From: Brevibacillus migulae
GTDB lineage: Bacteria > Bacillota > Bacilli > Brevibacillales > Brevibacillaceae
Direction of reading: 5' to 3'
DNA: 64,000 nucleotides
Assembly (NCBI RefSeq): GCF_004521915.1
Contig: NZ_SDKD01000008.1
Span: 95,000-158,999 of the forward strand
The position numbers were made by a program, and so were the translations under genes. Under the pieces are notes generated by a model. It saw only the letters and a list, made by a program, of their open reading frames with translations. It was not told where the DNA came from and ran no database searches. Below are positions 50,996 through 59,363 of the stretch, piece after piece; the stretch's first letter is position 1; each line of letters begins with the position of its first letter.

Positions 50996-51029
50996 AGCTA
51001 CGCCAAAGACTTGGCGTAGCTAAGTTTTT
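50996..51029 (+). terminator. Second stem-loop ahead of the permease gene
   Basis: A perfect 11-bp stem AGCTACGCCAA / TTGGCGTAGCT with a four-base loop, then AAGTTTTT. It stands 33 bases upstream of the permease start. Confidence 0.7.
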
Positions 51030-51061
51030 CCAATTGATCACAAGGGGAAGATGGTGAATGG

Positions 51062-52375
51062 ATGAATCGGATGACGACGAAAGGCTCGCTGTCGGAAAAA
51101 CAGATGGGTTATCTTTTAATCGCACCTGCCCTGCTTATCATACTGATCATCGCGATCTGGCCGGTGATCCGTTCCTTTTGGATCAGCCTGCATGATGTCC
51201 GGCTGAATGATCCGACGAAAAATGAAATTCATGAAACGTACGGCCTGGATATGGAGCGGTATGTCAATACGCTGCCCAACCTGCTTCGTTACCTGGACCG
51301 GGAGGCGAACACCGCGCAAGGGACGGACAAGGATCAATTGCTTGGCATGAAGCTGCAAATTGAACAGATGAGGGATACCCTGGGTCAGACGGGGGAAGTG
51401 GCTGCCCGCTATCAACAAATCGATCAGCTTTTGCTTGCATTCAAACCTGTACCGCAGGAGCTGAAGTACGTCGAGTTAACGGAAGAACAGACGGATTTGA
51501 TGCGGAACACGTTGCAAGAGGTAGAAAAAGCTTTACTAACCATGGCCAATCAGAAGCTACTGCAAAAACCGGAGGGTGCGGTCGGAGTCATTCAAGGTAT
51601 ATCCTCTGCCTTGATCGAGCCAAACTATGTGGGCTTTGCCTACTACAAGCAATACCTGACGGATGGCAGACTGTGGGCAGCTCTTTCCAATACATTATTC
51701 TTTACCGTGATTTCAGTCAGTCTCGAGCTCGTATTGGGCTTGTGGATTGCCCTGCTGATCAATCGGCAATTTATGGGGCGCGGGCTGATTCGTGCGGCTG
51801 TGCTGGTGCCGTGGGCCGTGCCTACCGTGATCTCTGCGTTGATGTGGAAATTTCTATATGACGGACAAAATGGCATTGTTGCTTTTTTATTCGAACAAGT
51901 CGGACTGTTGGATGATATGGGCACGCTTTTGACGACCAAGGGTGGCGCGATGTTCTCCGTCATCTTCGCCGATGTGTGGAAAACGACACCGTTTATGGCT
52001 TTGCTGCTGTTTGCCGGTTTGCAGACGATCCCGCAAAGCCTGTACGAAGCAGCGGAAGTAGATGGCGCATCCAAATCACAGCAGTTTTTCCGAATCACCT
52101 TGCCCCTGTTGAAATCAAGCATTTTGGTGGCTTTGCTGTTTCGGACATTGGATGCATTTCGAGTGTTCGATCTGATCTACGCGCTGACAGGGGGAGGGCC
52201 AGCGAATTCCACGGAGACCATCTCCGTCTACGCTTACAAAACGATGTTTGCCCAAATGAGCTTTGGAGAAGGATCGGCACTGGCGATTATCGTGTTCTTC
52301 TGTGTAGCGCTGATCTCGATCGGTTACATCAAAATATTGGGAGCCGACTTGATCGGTGAGAGCAGAGGGAGGTAA
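51062..52375 (+). CDS. Sugar ABC transporter permease (MalF type) with large external insertion
   Basis: A 437-residue CUT1 permease, longer than the usual 290-320. After the first helix (residues 15-38) comes a helical, Gln/Glu-rich insertion of about 140 residues before the remaining five helices, analogous in place to the P2 loop of E. coli MalF but unlike it in sequence. The EAA loop EAAEVDGASKSQQFFRITLPLL contacts the ATPase. ATG at 51062 follows AGGGGAAG. No ATPase gene is in the operon. Confidence 0.88.
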   Translation: MNRMTTKGSLSEKQMGYLLIAPALLIILIIAIWPVIRSFWISLHDVRLNDPTKNEIHETYGLDMERYVNTLPNLLRYLDREANTAQGTDKDQLLGMKLQIEQMRDTLGQTGEVAARYQQIDQLLLAFKPVPQELKYVELTEEQTDLMRNTLQEVEKALLTMANQKLLQKPEGAVGVIQGISSALIEPNYVGFAYYKQYLTDGRLWAALSNTLFFTVISVSLELVLGLWIALLINRQFMGRGLIRAAVLVPWAVPTVISALMWKFLYDGQNGIVAFLFEQVGLLDDMGTLLTTKGGAMFSVIFADVWKTTPFMALLLFAGLQTIPQSLYEAAEVDGASKSQQFFRITLPLLKSSILVALLFRTLDAFRVFDLIYALTGGGPANSTETISVYAYKTMFAQMSFGEGSALAIIVFFCVALISIGYIKILGADLIGESRGR

Positions 52376-52383
52376 AGACGAAG

Positions 52384-53217
52384 ATGAGTATGCAAAAGAA
52401 AGCGGGGCCCTTCTTCTATTTGTTCTTGCTGATCTTTCTGTTCGTCATCATGTTTCCTTTCCTTTGGGTATTGCTGGCGGCGTTGAAGCCGCCAAATGAG
52501 CTGTTTGGCGCGCATGCCTTTCAGATTATCATTGAAAATCCGACCTTGGACAATTTTGCCCGGGTATTTACCGAGCGTCCATTTGGCACGTATCTATGGA
52601 ATTCCACTGTAGTGGCCACGTTGACGACGCTTTATGCCATTACGATCGCTTCCTTTGCCGCTTATGCGGTCGCCTGGCTTCCGTTTAAAGGAAAAAGCAT
52701 CGTCCTCGGGATGGTCTTGGCTGTCAGTATGTTTCCGCAGATCGCTACGATTTCGCCGATTTTTATGTTTATGCAGTCGATGGGGTTAACCAATAGTTAC
52801 TTGGGCCTGATCATTCCGTATACGACGTTTGCCTTGCCGCTTGCGATCTGGAACTTGACCGTCTTTTTCCGCAAAATCCCGATCGATCTGGGGGAAGCCG
52901 CCAAGGTGGATGGGGCCAGCATCTGGCAGACGATGACGAGAGTCTTTTTTCCGCTGGCGATGCCCGGTGTTTTTACGACCGCAATCCTCGTCTTTATTGC
53001 AGCTTGGAATGAATTCCTCTTTGCATTGACGATCAATACTCAGGAAGCGATGAAGACCGTACCTGTGGGAATCGTGATGTTTCAGGGACAATACACGATG
53101 CCGTGGGGTGAAATTTCCGCAGCTTCCATCATCGTCACAGTCCCGCTGGTGATACTCGTGCTGGTGTTCCAAAGACGGATTGTCTCCGGGCTTACATCCG
53201 GTGCCGTCAAAGAATAA
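52384..53217 (+). CDS. Sugar ABC transporter permease (MalG type)
   Basis: A 277-residue CUT1 permease with six helices. EAAKVDGASIWQTMTRVFFPLAMPG is the EAA loop, and WNEFLFALTIN the conserved final part. ATG at 52384 follows AGGGAGGT, nine bases after the stop of its partner. It is the last gene of the operon, convergent with the small gene after it. The ATPase must be supplied from elsewhere, probably a shared MsmX-type subunit. Confidence 0.92.
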   Translation: MSMQKKAGPFFYLFLLIFLFVIMFPFLWVLLAALKPPNELFGAHAFQIIIENPTLDNFARVFTERPFGTYLWNSTVVATLTTLYAITIASFAAYAVAWLPFKGKSIVLGMVLAVSMFPQIATISPIFMFMQSMGLTNSYLGLIIPYTTFALPLAIWNLTVFFRKIPIDLGEAAKVDGASIWQTMTRVFFPLAMPGVFTTAILVFIAAWNEFLFALTINTQEAMKTVPVGIVMFQGQYTMPWGEISAASIIVTVPLVILVLVFQRRIVSGLTSGAVKE

Positions 53218-53228
53218 GGGGACAACAA

Positions 53229-53537
53229 CTACGCCATGTGGTAATCGCGGATGCCGTGGCTATGCAAAGCGACCAGCATGTCTGCGGCATCATCGCATTC
53301 CAGCAGAACAGCAACCTGACCGCCATCCAGGGCTCGTACACAATTGTCGCATTGTTCCGCATGAAAGCCTTGGGAGTAAAGGGTATCGGAGAGCGATGTG
53401 GCTTGAAAGTCGTCGGCATTGGATGATTTGGCACTATTTAAAAAGGTGATCGAGTGAATCGTCGTCTCCAGAGCGGATTGCCGGATAAACCGCATGGCTT
53501 CATCTTCGTGCGGGAAAAATGCAATAATCGCTGCCAC
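53229..53537 (-). CDS. Hypothetical small protein, possibly GSP17M/YflT-like
   Basis: A 102-residue protein: AAIIAFFPHEDEAMRFIRQS at the N-terminus suggests a beta-alpha-beta opening like general stress protein 17M or YflT-like proteins that begin with a residue-binding turn, but the match is loose. It has two cysteines (ECDD, CDNC). GTG at 53537 follows AAAGGAGG by nine bases. It is convergent with the permease gene. No family can be named with confidence. Confidence 0.6.
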   Translation of the reverse strand: MAAIIAFFPHEDEAMRFIRQSALETTIHSITFLNSAKSSNADDFQATSLSDTLYSQGFHAEQCDNCVRALDGGQVAVLLECDDAADMLVALHSHGIRDYHMA

Positions 53538-53614
53538 AACCGGTGTCCTCCTTTTTAGCAATAGGGTGATTCAAAAAGGGGTAGAATATGTGTGGCGGAA
53601 AGTGTCGCCTGCCA

Positions 53615-53643
53615 TAGTCTTTTCAGGAAGAGAATGGTATACT
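53615..53643 (+). promoter_or_regulatory. Extended -10 promoter of trxA
   Basis: TGGTATACT (53635-53643) is an extended -10 element; the -35 (TAGTCT) is poor. About 50 bases separate it from trxA. Confidence 0.5.
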
Positions 53644-53694
53644 GAAAGCCGTCGAAAGATATCATCGATCCTGAAAGTAAAGGAGGTAACTCAC

Positions 53695-54012
53695 ATGGCT
53701 ATCGTTAACGTAACCGATCAAACTTTTACCCAAGAGGTAGAACAAGGAGGCACCGTCCTCGTCGATTTCTGGGCACCTTGGTGCGGACCATGCAAAATGA
53801 TCGCACCAGTACTGGAGCAAATCGATGGAGAAGTGGGATCCAAGCTCAAAATCGCAAAGGTGAATGTAGACGACAATCCGGAATCGGCAGGTCGTTTCGG
53901 CATCATGTCGATCCCTACCCTTTTGGTATTCAAAGATGGTCAGCCAGTTGACAAGGTAGTTGGTTTCCAACCGAAGGAAGCCCTCATGGCAACTGTTGGC
54001 AAACATCTGTAA
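53695..54012 (+). CDS. trxA: Thioredoxin
   Basis: A 105-residue thioredoxin. The active site WAPWCGPCK gives Cys30 and Cys33, with cis-Pro in IMSIPTLLVFKDG. It is the main cytoplasmic disulfide reductant. ATG at 53695 follows AAAGGAGG. In B. subtilis trxA directly follows etfA; here the sugar operon and a small gene lie between. A strong terminator follows. Confidence 0.97.
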   Translation: MAIVNVTDQTFTQEVEQGGTVLVDFWAPWCGPCKMIAPVLEQIDGEVGSKLKIAKVNVDDNPESAGRFGIMSIPTLLVFKDGQPVDKVVGFQPKEALMATVGKHL

Positions 54013-54025
54013 GCTTTTTGCTTGT

Positions 54026-54065
54026 AAAAAGGCAGCATCGCACTTTTCGCGATGCTGCCTTTTTC
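54026..54065 (+). terminator. Rho-independent terminator after trxA
   Basis: AAAAAGGCAGCATCGC pairs perfectly with GCGATGCTGCCTTTTT around a short loop, with T tail. Confidence 0.95.
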
Positions 54066-54069
54066 CGTA

Positions 54070-54459
54070 CTGCTGACCAGCTGGCAAATTGAGAGAGGGG
54101 AACGCAACCAACAGTTACCACCGTTTGGAAAATTGCTACGGGACTGAATATATCTTTTTCATCATTAATAAAAGAAGACGAATCTACCATATCCATTGTG
54201 AATCGAAAGGAAGAGCCCGATATAACAGAGGATAATGGTAAATGGTCACGTTTATGTGTTATTTCCGTTCAACCCACAAACCCAAATCGAAAAATTCACG
54301 ATCGTGTTAAAACCAAAAGCAAGCTATGTGTCTACGCCGCACAATGAGGGTGTTCAAGAGTACATCACAGTTCTTTCAGGCGAATTTACCATCACGTCAT
54401 TCACTGAAGCTGGTTTCGAGAACACGGTAATCACGTTAACCGTTGAATCTGGCATATGA
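54070..54459 (+). pseudogene. Broken XRE/cupin transcriptional regulator
   Basis: Three frames carry adjacent pieces of one HTH_3-cupin regulator. Frame one reads QIERGERN at about 54080-54105. A shift near 54106 leads to PTVTTVWKIATGLNISFSSLI, the end of an XRE helix-turn-helix. A second shift near 54230 leads to the cupin domain (GHVYVLFPF and GVQEYITVLSGEFTITSF) ending at 54459. The N-terminal helices are missing, cut close to the trxA terminator. The last piece could start at ATG 54235 but has no ribosome binding site. Confidence 0.8.
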
Positions 54460-54494
54460 TGGGGAAAAACCTACTTAAGAGGAGTTGCAATTCC

Positions 54495-55298
54495 ATGCCG
54501 ATTTCTCCAGGTACCCATCTGCTGTATACTGTACGCCCGGGTGACAGCCTGTATACGATTGCGGACCAATTGGGAACCAATGTACCGTCGATGGTGCGGA
54601 TGAATTCGTTGGTTCCCCCTGTTACAGATCCCGACCGAATCTTCCCTGGTCAAGTGCTGTTGGTGAGATTGCCAGGTATGGCGGAGCAAAGTTCCGTTAT
54701 CTATCAAGTTCAGCCGGGAGATAGGCTATATCAGATCGCGGAGCGGTTTTCCGTCAGCGTGGACATGTTGGCTGGTTTGAACCAATTGCAACAGCCAGAC
54801 AATCTTCGCGTCGGCCAAATGCTATACATCGCCGCCTTTGTGTACGAAGTAGAGCAAGGGGACTCTCTGTATCAGATTTCCCGCCGTTTCGGAACGACAT
54901 TGAGTGAATTGATTCGCGCCAACCGGAATCGACCAGGGGTATCTCCCGATGTCCTTTATCCCGGTTTTCGTTTGGTCGTTCCGCTGCCATCCTCGACGAA
55001 TATTGTCGTGTCCCAGCCGATACCCGGAACGAGGATTGCCCCTGGACAGCATTTGGCAGGCAATGCCCGCGCATTCGAAGCGACGATCAATTATCAAATT
55101 CGTGACGCGATGGGGCGAATCGTGACACAAGAACGGGCTGCAACGACGTCACAAGGCGCTCCCGCTTACGGTATATTCGATGTACAGCTTCCATTCGATC
55201 AAACGCCCACCACGCAGACAGGCATATTGATAGTGTACACACGCAGTGCCCGCGATGGTAGCATTCAAGACTTAGTCGAGGTTCCCGTTGTATTTTAA
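54495..55298 (+). CDS. Triple-LysM protein with C-terminal Gmad2 domain
   Basis: A 267-residue protein. LysM repeats lie at about residues 10-58 (YTVRPGDSLYTIADQLGT), 69-112 (YQVQPGDRLYQIAERFSV) and 115-162 (YEVEQGDSLYQISRRFGT). The C-terminal stretch from PIPGTRI to the end matches Gmad2, an immunoglobulin-like domain found in spore-former germination and coat proteins. No signal peptide is visible, which suits a spore coat or cortex protein assembled from the mother cell. ATG at 54495 follows AGGAG, with a wide spacer. Not in an obvious operon. Confidence 0.85.
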   Translation: MPISPGTHLLYTVRPGDSLYTIADQLGTNVPSMVRMNSLVPPVTDPDRIFPGQVLLVRLPGMAEQSSVIYQVQPGDRLYQIAERFSVSVDMLAGLNQLQQPDNLRVGQMLYIAAFVYEVEQGDSLYQISRRFGTTLSELIRANRNRPGVSPDVLYPGFRLVVPLPSSTNIVVSQPIPGTRIAPGQHLAGNARAFEATINYQIRDAMGRIVTQERAATTSQGAPAYGIFDVQLPFDQTPTTQTGILIVYTRSARDGSIQDLVEVPVVF

Positions 55299-55452
55299 TA
55301 TCCAATGGATTTGCTCTCTCAACAGAAGTGTGGGGGAGCTTTATTAATTTTCAAATGCGTTTGATTATACTAAATTATTTGCGTTTTCTATTAATTTTAT
55401 ATAGAATGATAAACATAAATTTACACAGAGAACTTTCACGAGGGGGAACCAC

Positions 55453-56631
55453 ATGAATAAGAAACGATTTTCTCAACTGTTAGCGACATGCTTGCTGGGG
55501 ACAACCATCTTGGCTGGTTGCGGTGGCGGAGCATCGACTAGCACACCAGCACCGGCAGGCGGAGGAGAAGCACAGCAATCCGCAGGCGGAGAAATTACAG
55601 CGAAAATCGGTGTCGTCAGCTTCCTTTCCGGAACGGGCGCAGCATACGGTGAAGCGCAAAAGGCAGGTCTGGAGCTGGCGCTGGCCGAGCTGAATGAAGC
55701 GAATAAAGGCAAGCTCAAGATTGAGCTGCAAATGGAAGACTCCGGTGGTAAAAAAGAAAGCGCGATTAACGCGGTCAATAAATTGATCAATCAAGATAAT
55801 GTGGTAGCGATCATCGGCCCGACTCTGTCCGGGGAAATGTTTGCCGCAGGTCCGGTAGCCAACGAAGCGGAAACCCCTATTTTCGGGATCTCCAATACGG
55901 CAGAGGGCATCAATGATATCGGAGAATACGTGTTCCGCAATTCCCTGCCCGAATCCATCGCCATTCCGACAGCAATGAAAGCGGCCCAAGAGAAAAAAGG
56001 CTTCAAAAAAGCAGCTTTCATCTATGCGGCCAATGACGACTTCAGCGTATCCGGCTTCAAGACCATGAAAGCTACTGCTGAGCAAATGGGTCTGGAAAAC
56101 CTCGGCGAAGCAACCTTCTCGAACGGTGACGTAGACTTTTCCGCCCAGTTGACCAAAATCAAAGAGCTGAATCCGGACGTGCTGCTGGTTTCCGCTCTCT
56201 ATAAAGAAGGCTCCCTCGTGGTGAAAAAGGCGCGTGAGCTGGGCATCACGGCAACGATCATCGGCGGAAACGGCTTTAACAACCCGCAAGTATTCGAAAT
56301 CGCCGGAGATGCTGCTGAGGGCTTGATCGTAGCGACTCCTTTCAGCCCGGAAAAGCAGGATGAAAAAGTACAAACATTTGTAAAGGCGTTCGAAGCCAAA
56401 TACGGCAAAAAGCCGGACCAATTTGCCGCACAAGCGTATGACGGTCTGTATATCATTGCTCAATCTCTGCTTGCAGCGGGTAAGGCAGACCGCAATGCTC
56501 TTCGTGATCAGCTTGCTCAATTGAAAGACTTCCAAGGCGTATCCGGAAAGCTCTCTTTTGACGAGAAGCGGACACCGGTTGGAGAAGCGGTGGTAGTAGA
56601 AGTAAAAGGCGGCAAATTCGTACCTTTCTAA
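55453..56631 (+). CDS. Branched-chain amino acid ABC transporter substrate-binding lipoprotein
   Basis: A 392-residue Peripla_BP_6 protein (LivK type). The signal peptide ends TTILAGC, followed by a Gly/Ala/Ser-rich linker. Domain pattern: IGVVSFLSGTGAAYGEAQKAG, VVAIIGPTLSGEMFAAGPVAN and AAQAYDGLYIIAQSLL. ATG at 55453 follows AGGGGGAA. It is the first gene of the liv operon and has a terminator that likely lowers expression of the permease genes beyond. Confidence 0.93.
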   Translation: MNKKRFSQLLATCLLGTTILAGCGGGASTSTPAPAGGGEAQQSAGGEITAKIGVVSFLSGTGAAYGEAQKAGLELALAELNEANKGKLKIELQMEDSGGKKESAINAVNKLINQDNVVAIIGPTLSGEMFAAGPVANEAETPIFGISNTAEGINDIGEYVFRNSLPESIAIPTAMKAAQEKKGFKKAAFIYAANDDFSVSGFKTMKATAEQMGLENLGEATFSNGDVDFSAQLTKIKELNPDVLLVSALYKEGSLVVKKARELGITATIIGGNGFNNPQVFEIAGDAAEGLIVATPFSPEKQDEKVQTFVKAFEAKYGKKPDQFAAQAYDGLYIIAQSLLAAGKADRNALRDQLAQLKDFQGVSGKLSFDEKRTPVGEAVVVEVKGGKFVPF

Positions 56632-56652
56632 ACCAAAAAATCTTTAGGACGC

Positions 56653-56680
56653 TTGCCCGGGGCTGCCCGGGCCCTTTTTT
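56653..56680 (+). terminator. GC-rich stem-loop after the liv binding-protein gene
   Basis: GCCCGGG pairs with CCCGGGC around three or four bases, then T6. Probably leaky, giving more binding protein than permease. Confidence 0.8.
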
Positions 56681-56762
56681 CTACTGAATGGCAATTTGAT
56701 TACTGTCTGGAAGGCGGGCTTTCCCTCTTCCAAGCAGGTATTTCCATGTGAGGTGGTTCAAC

Positions 56763-57629
56763 TTGTTTTGGCAGCAATTGGCTAACGGCTTGATCGTGGG
56801 CAGTACGTATTCGCTGATCGCGCTCGGGTATACGTTGATCTTCGGCGTTCTCGGCATCATCAATATGGCGCATGGACAAATCTTTATCTTCGGTTCGTTG
56901 GTCGGTCTGGCGTTGATGACCAGCACCGATTTGCCTTTACCGGTCGCTTTTGTAGTGGCGATCGTGGTCTCGGCAATCCTGGGAATCATTTTGGAGTATA
57001 CGGCTCTTCGCCCATTGCGGAAGAAAAATGTGCCGCATTTGGCCTCCTTAATCAGTACGATCGGTTTCGCTACCCTTGTGGAGGAAGGCATGCACAAGCT
57101 GTTTGGAGCAGATTCCCGTTCCTTCCCGGAGGTTTTCGGCGGGAAAGTCTTTGATTTGGGAATCATGCAGATTCGCGGGGTTGACTTGTTGATTATCGGG
57201 ATCTCCCTTGTATTGATGTTTGTGCTGCATTTTTGGATTACACGCACAAAGCTCGGAAAAGCGATCCGCGCTACCGCTGAAAACAGCGATACGGCAAGCA
57301 TTTTAGGGATCAATACCAATCTGGTCATCGTATTGACTGTCATGATTGCTTCCGGATTGGGCGGAATTGCCGGCATGATGATCGGGATGACCTATTCCGC
57401 ACTGATCCCGTCGATGGGGCTCACACTCGGTTTCAAGGGACTGGCTGTGTTGATCCTGGGCGGTGTTGGCAGCATTCCAGGGGCGATGGTCTGCGGAGTG
57501 CTGCTCGGTGTGATCGAAGTATTTGCCGTTGCGTACGGGGATTCGTCTTACCGGGATGCTGTCGCTTTTGGCTTAATTATTCTCATCTTGCTGATACGGC
57601 CACAAGGATTGTTTGGCAGCAAGGCGTAG
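56763..57629 (+). CDS. livH: Branched-chain amino acid ABC transporter permease LivH
   Basis: A 288-residue permease with about eight helices. LIFGVLGIINMAHGQIFIFG, SLISTIGFATLVEEGMHKLFG and GGVGSIPGAMVCGVLLG are LivH features. TTG at 56763 follows AGGTGG by six bases; the GTG at 56748 is in frame but overlaps the site. It pairs with LivM, whose gene begins 12 bases on. Confidence 0.92.
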   Translation: MFWQQLANGLIVGSTYSLIALGYTLIFGVLGIINMAHGQIFIFGSLVGLALMTSTDLPLPVAFVVAIVVSAILGIILEYTALRPLRKKNVPHLASLISTIGFATLVEEGMHKLFGADSRSFPEVFGGKVFDLGIMQIRGVDLLIIGISLVLMFVLHFWITRTKLGKAIRATAENSDTASILGINTNLVIVLTVMIASGLGGIAGMMIGMTYSALIPSMGLTLGFKGLAVLILGGVGSIPGAMVCGVLLGVIEVFAVAYGDSSYRDAVAFGLIILILLIRPQGLFGSKA

Positions 57630-57641
57630 GGAGGGACAACC

Positions 57642-58601
57642 GTGGATTTGCTTAATCCGTATAATCTGCAAGTAATCACATTTATTGTGCTGAATGGCAT
57701 CTTGGCCATCAGTATTTACATTACCTTGATGACCGGCCAGTTGTCGCTGGGACATGCCGGATTTATGAGCATCGGTGCATACACGGCCAGCATTTTGACC
57801 AAGCAGGCGGATCTTCCCCTGTTTGCAGCGTTGCTGCTGGGCGCTCTGGCGGCAGGGCTGATTGCCTTGCTGATTGGGGCACCTACGCTGAAGCTGCACG
57901 GTCTGTATTTGGCCATCGCTACATTGGGCTTCGGCGAAGTGGTTCGTGTCATCATGCTGAACATGGAAATCACGAATGGAGCTTTGGGTCTGACTGGTCT
58001 GAAATCCATCGGCAACACACTGTATGAGTGGCAAAAGGCAATCGGGGTTTCGGCGCAGTCCGTTGGAGTCTCCGTCATGCAAATGAAGGCTTTGTTGACA
58101 TTATTTTTCCTGGTCCTGTTGTTTGCCGTCATCCTCTTTTTGACCCTGCGACTGAATCGTTCCCGGATCGGGCGCGCTTTTGAGGCGATCAAGGCGGATG
58201 AGACTGCGGCCAAAGCGATGGGTCTGCAGATCTCCTACTATAAGATGCTGGCTTTCATCATCGGCTCGGTTTTGGCCGGTTTTTGCGGAGGCTTGTTCGC
58301 CCACATCACCACGACGGTGACACCGGACGATTTTAACTATCACAAAGTGGTGGAGATCCTGTCCTTTGCGGTGATCGGGGGCAGCGAGATTGTCTGGGGA
58401 CCATTGTTCGGTGCGCTGCTGTTGACGTCTCTGCCTGAATTGCTGCGTAGTCTGGCCGAGTACAAGATGATCATGTACGGCGCGATCATGGTGCTGGTCA
58501 TGGCGTTCCGTCCGCACGGCTTGATTGCGGCAGATACCTTCCAGAAGCTGTTTCGTCGCCGCAGCAAGCAGGCATCTGCTGCAAAAAAGGAGGAATTCTA
58601 A
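57642..58601 (+). CDS. livM: Branched-chain amino acid ABC transporter permease LivM
   Basis: A 319-residue permease with about ten helices. Features: TGQLSLGHAGFMSIGAYTAS, GRAFEAIKADETAAKAMGLQ (the EAA-like loop) and LAGFCGGLFAHITTTVTPDDF. GTG at 57642 follows AGGGAGGGA. Its stop directly abuts the livG start. Confidence 0.93.
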   Translation: MDLLNPYNLQVITFIVLNGILAISIYITLMTGQLSLGHAGFMSIGAYTASILTKQADLPLFAALLLGALAAGLIALLIGAPTLKLHGLYLAIATLGFGEVVRVIMLNMEITNGALGLTGLKSIGNTLYEWQKAIGVSAQSVGVSVMQMKALLTLFFLVLLFAVILFLTLRLNRSRIGRAFEAIKADETAAKAMGLQISYYKMLAFIIGSVLAGFCGGLFAHITTTVTPDDFNYHKVVEILSFAVIGGSEIVWGPLFGALLLTSLPELLRSLAEYKMIMYGAIMVLVMAFRPHGLIAADTFQKLFRRRSKQASAAKKEEF

Positions 58602-59363
58602 ATGCTGGAACTGACCAATATCGGCAAGAGCTTTGGCGGTATTACGGCATTGCGTGATGTCTCCTTTACCGTCAAAAAAGGCGAGGTCGTCGGGCTGATC
58701 GGCCCAAATGGCGCAGGGAAAACGACGATCTTCAACATGGTGACAGGCATCTTCGAACCGACTACGGGTGAGTTGTTTTTTAACGGAAAACGTTTAAACG
58801 GTGTGGCTCCGCATAAAATCACGGAAGGTGGCATCGCCCGAACGTTTCAGAATATCAAATTGTTCGGACATATGAGCGCGATCGACAACGTCAAGGTAGG
58901 CTGTCATACCCGGACAAAAAGCGGTTTCTGGGCATCGCTGCTGCATACGCCGCAGCAAAAGGCTGAGGAGCGGGAAGTCCAGGAGAGGGCGGAGCGTCTG
59001 CTTGCTTTTGTCGGTCTCTCCAATGTGAAGGACGTTCGCTCGGATACGCTGGCTTATGGCCAGCAAAGACGCCTGGAAATCGCGCGGGCTTTGGCCACCG
59101 AGCCTGAGCTGCTTTTGCTGGATGAGCCGGCCGCGGGGATGATTGAAAGTGAAACGAAGGAACTGATGGAGCTGATCGAAAAGATTCGCGACGATGGCAA
59201 AACCGTTCTGCTGGTCGAGCATGATATGGGTCTCGTCATGAATCTTTGCGATCGCGTGGTATGTATCAATTTCGGGGTGAAGATTGCGGAAGGTACGCCG
59301 GATGTTGTCCAGAATAATCCGGATGTGATTGAAGCTTATCTTGGCAAGGAGGAGGATGAGTAA
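58602..59363 (+). CDS. livG: Branched-chain amino acid ABC transporter ATPase LivG
   Basis: A 253-residue ATPase. Walker A GPNGAGKTT (about residues 36-44), signature LAYGQQRRLEIARAL (a Q for G variant typical of LivG), Walker B LLLLDEPAAGM and H-loop VEHD. ATG at 58602 immediately follows livM's stop, and its last base overlaps livF's start, so livM, livG and livF are translated as a unit. Confidence 0.95.
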   Translation: MLELTNIGKSFGGITALRDVSFTVKKGEVVGLIGPNGAGKTTIFNMVTGIFEPTTGELFFNGKRLNGVAPHKITEGGIARTFQNIKLFGHMSAIDNVKVGCHTRTKSGFWASLLHTPQQKAEEREVQERAERLLAFVGLSNVKDVRSDTLAYGQQRRLEIARALATEPELLLLDEPAAGMIESETKELMELIEKIRDDGKTVLLVEHDMGLVMNLCDRVVCINFGVKIAEGTPDVVQNNPDVIEAYLGKEEDE

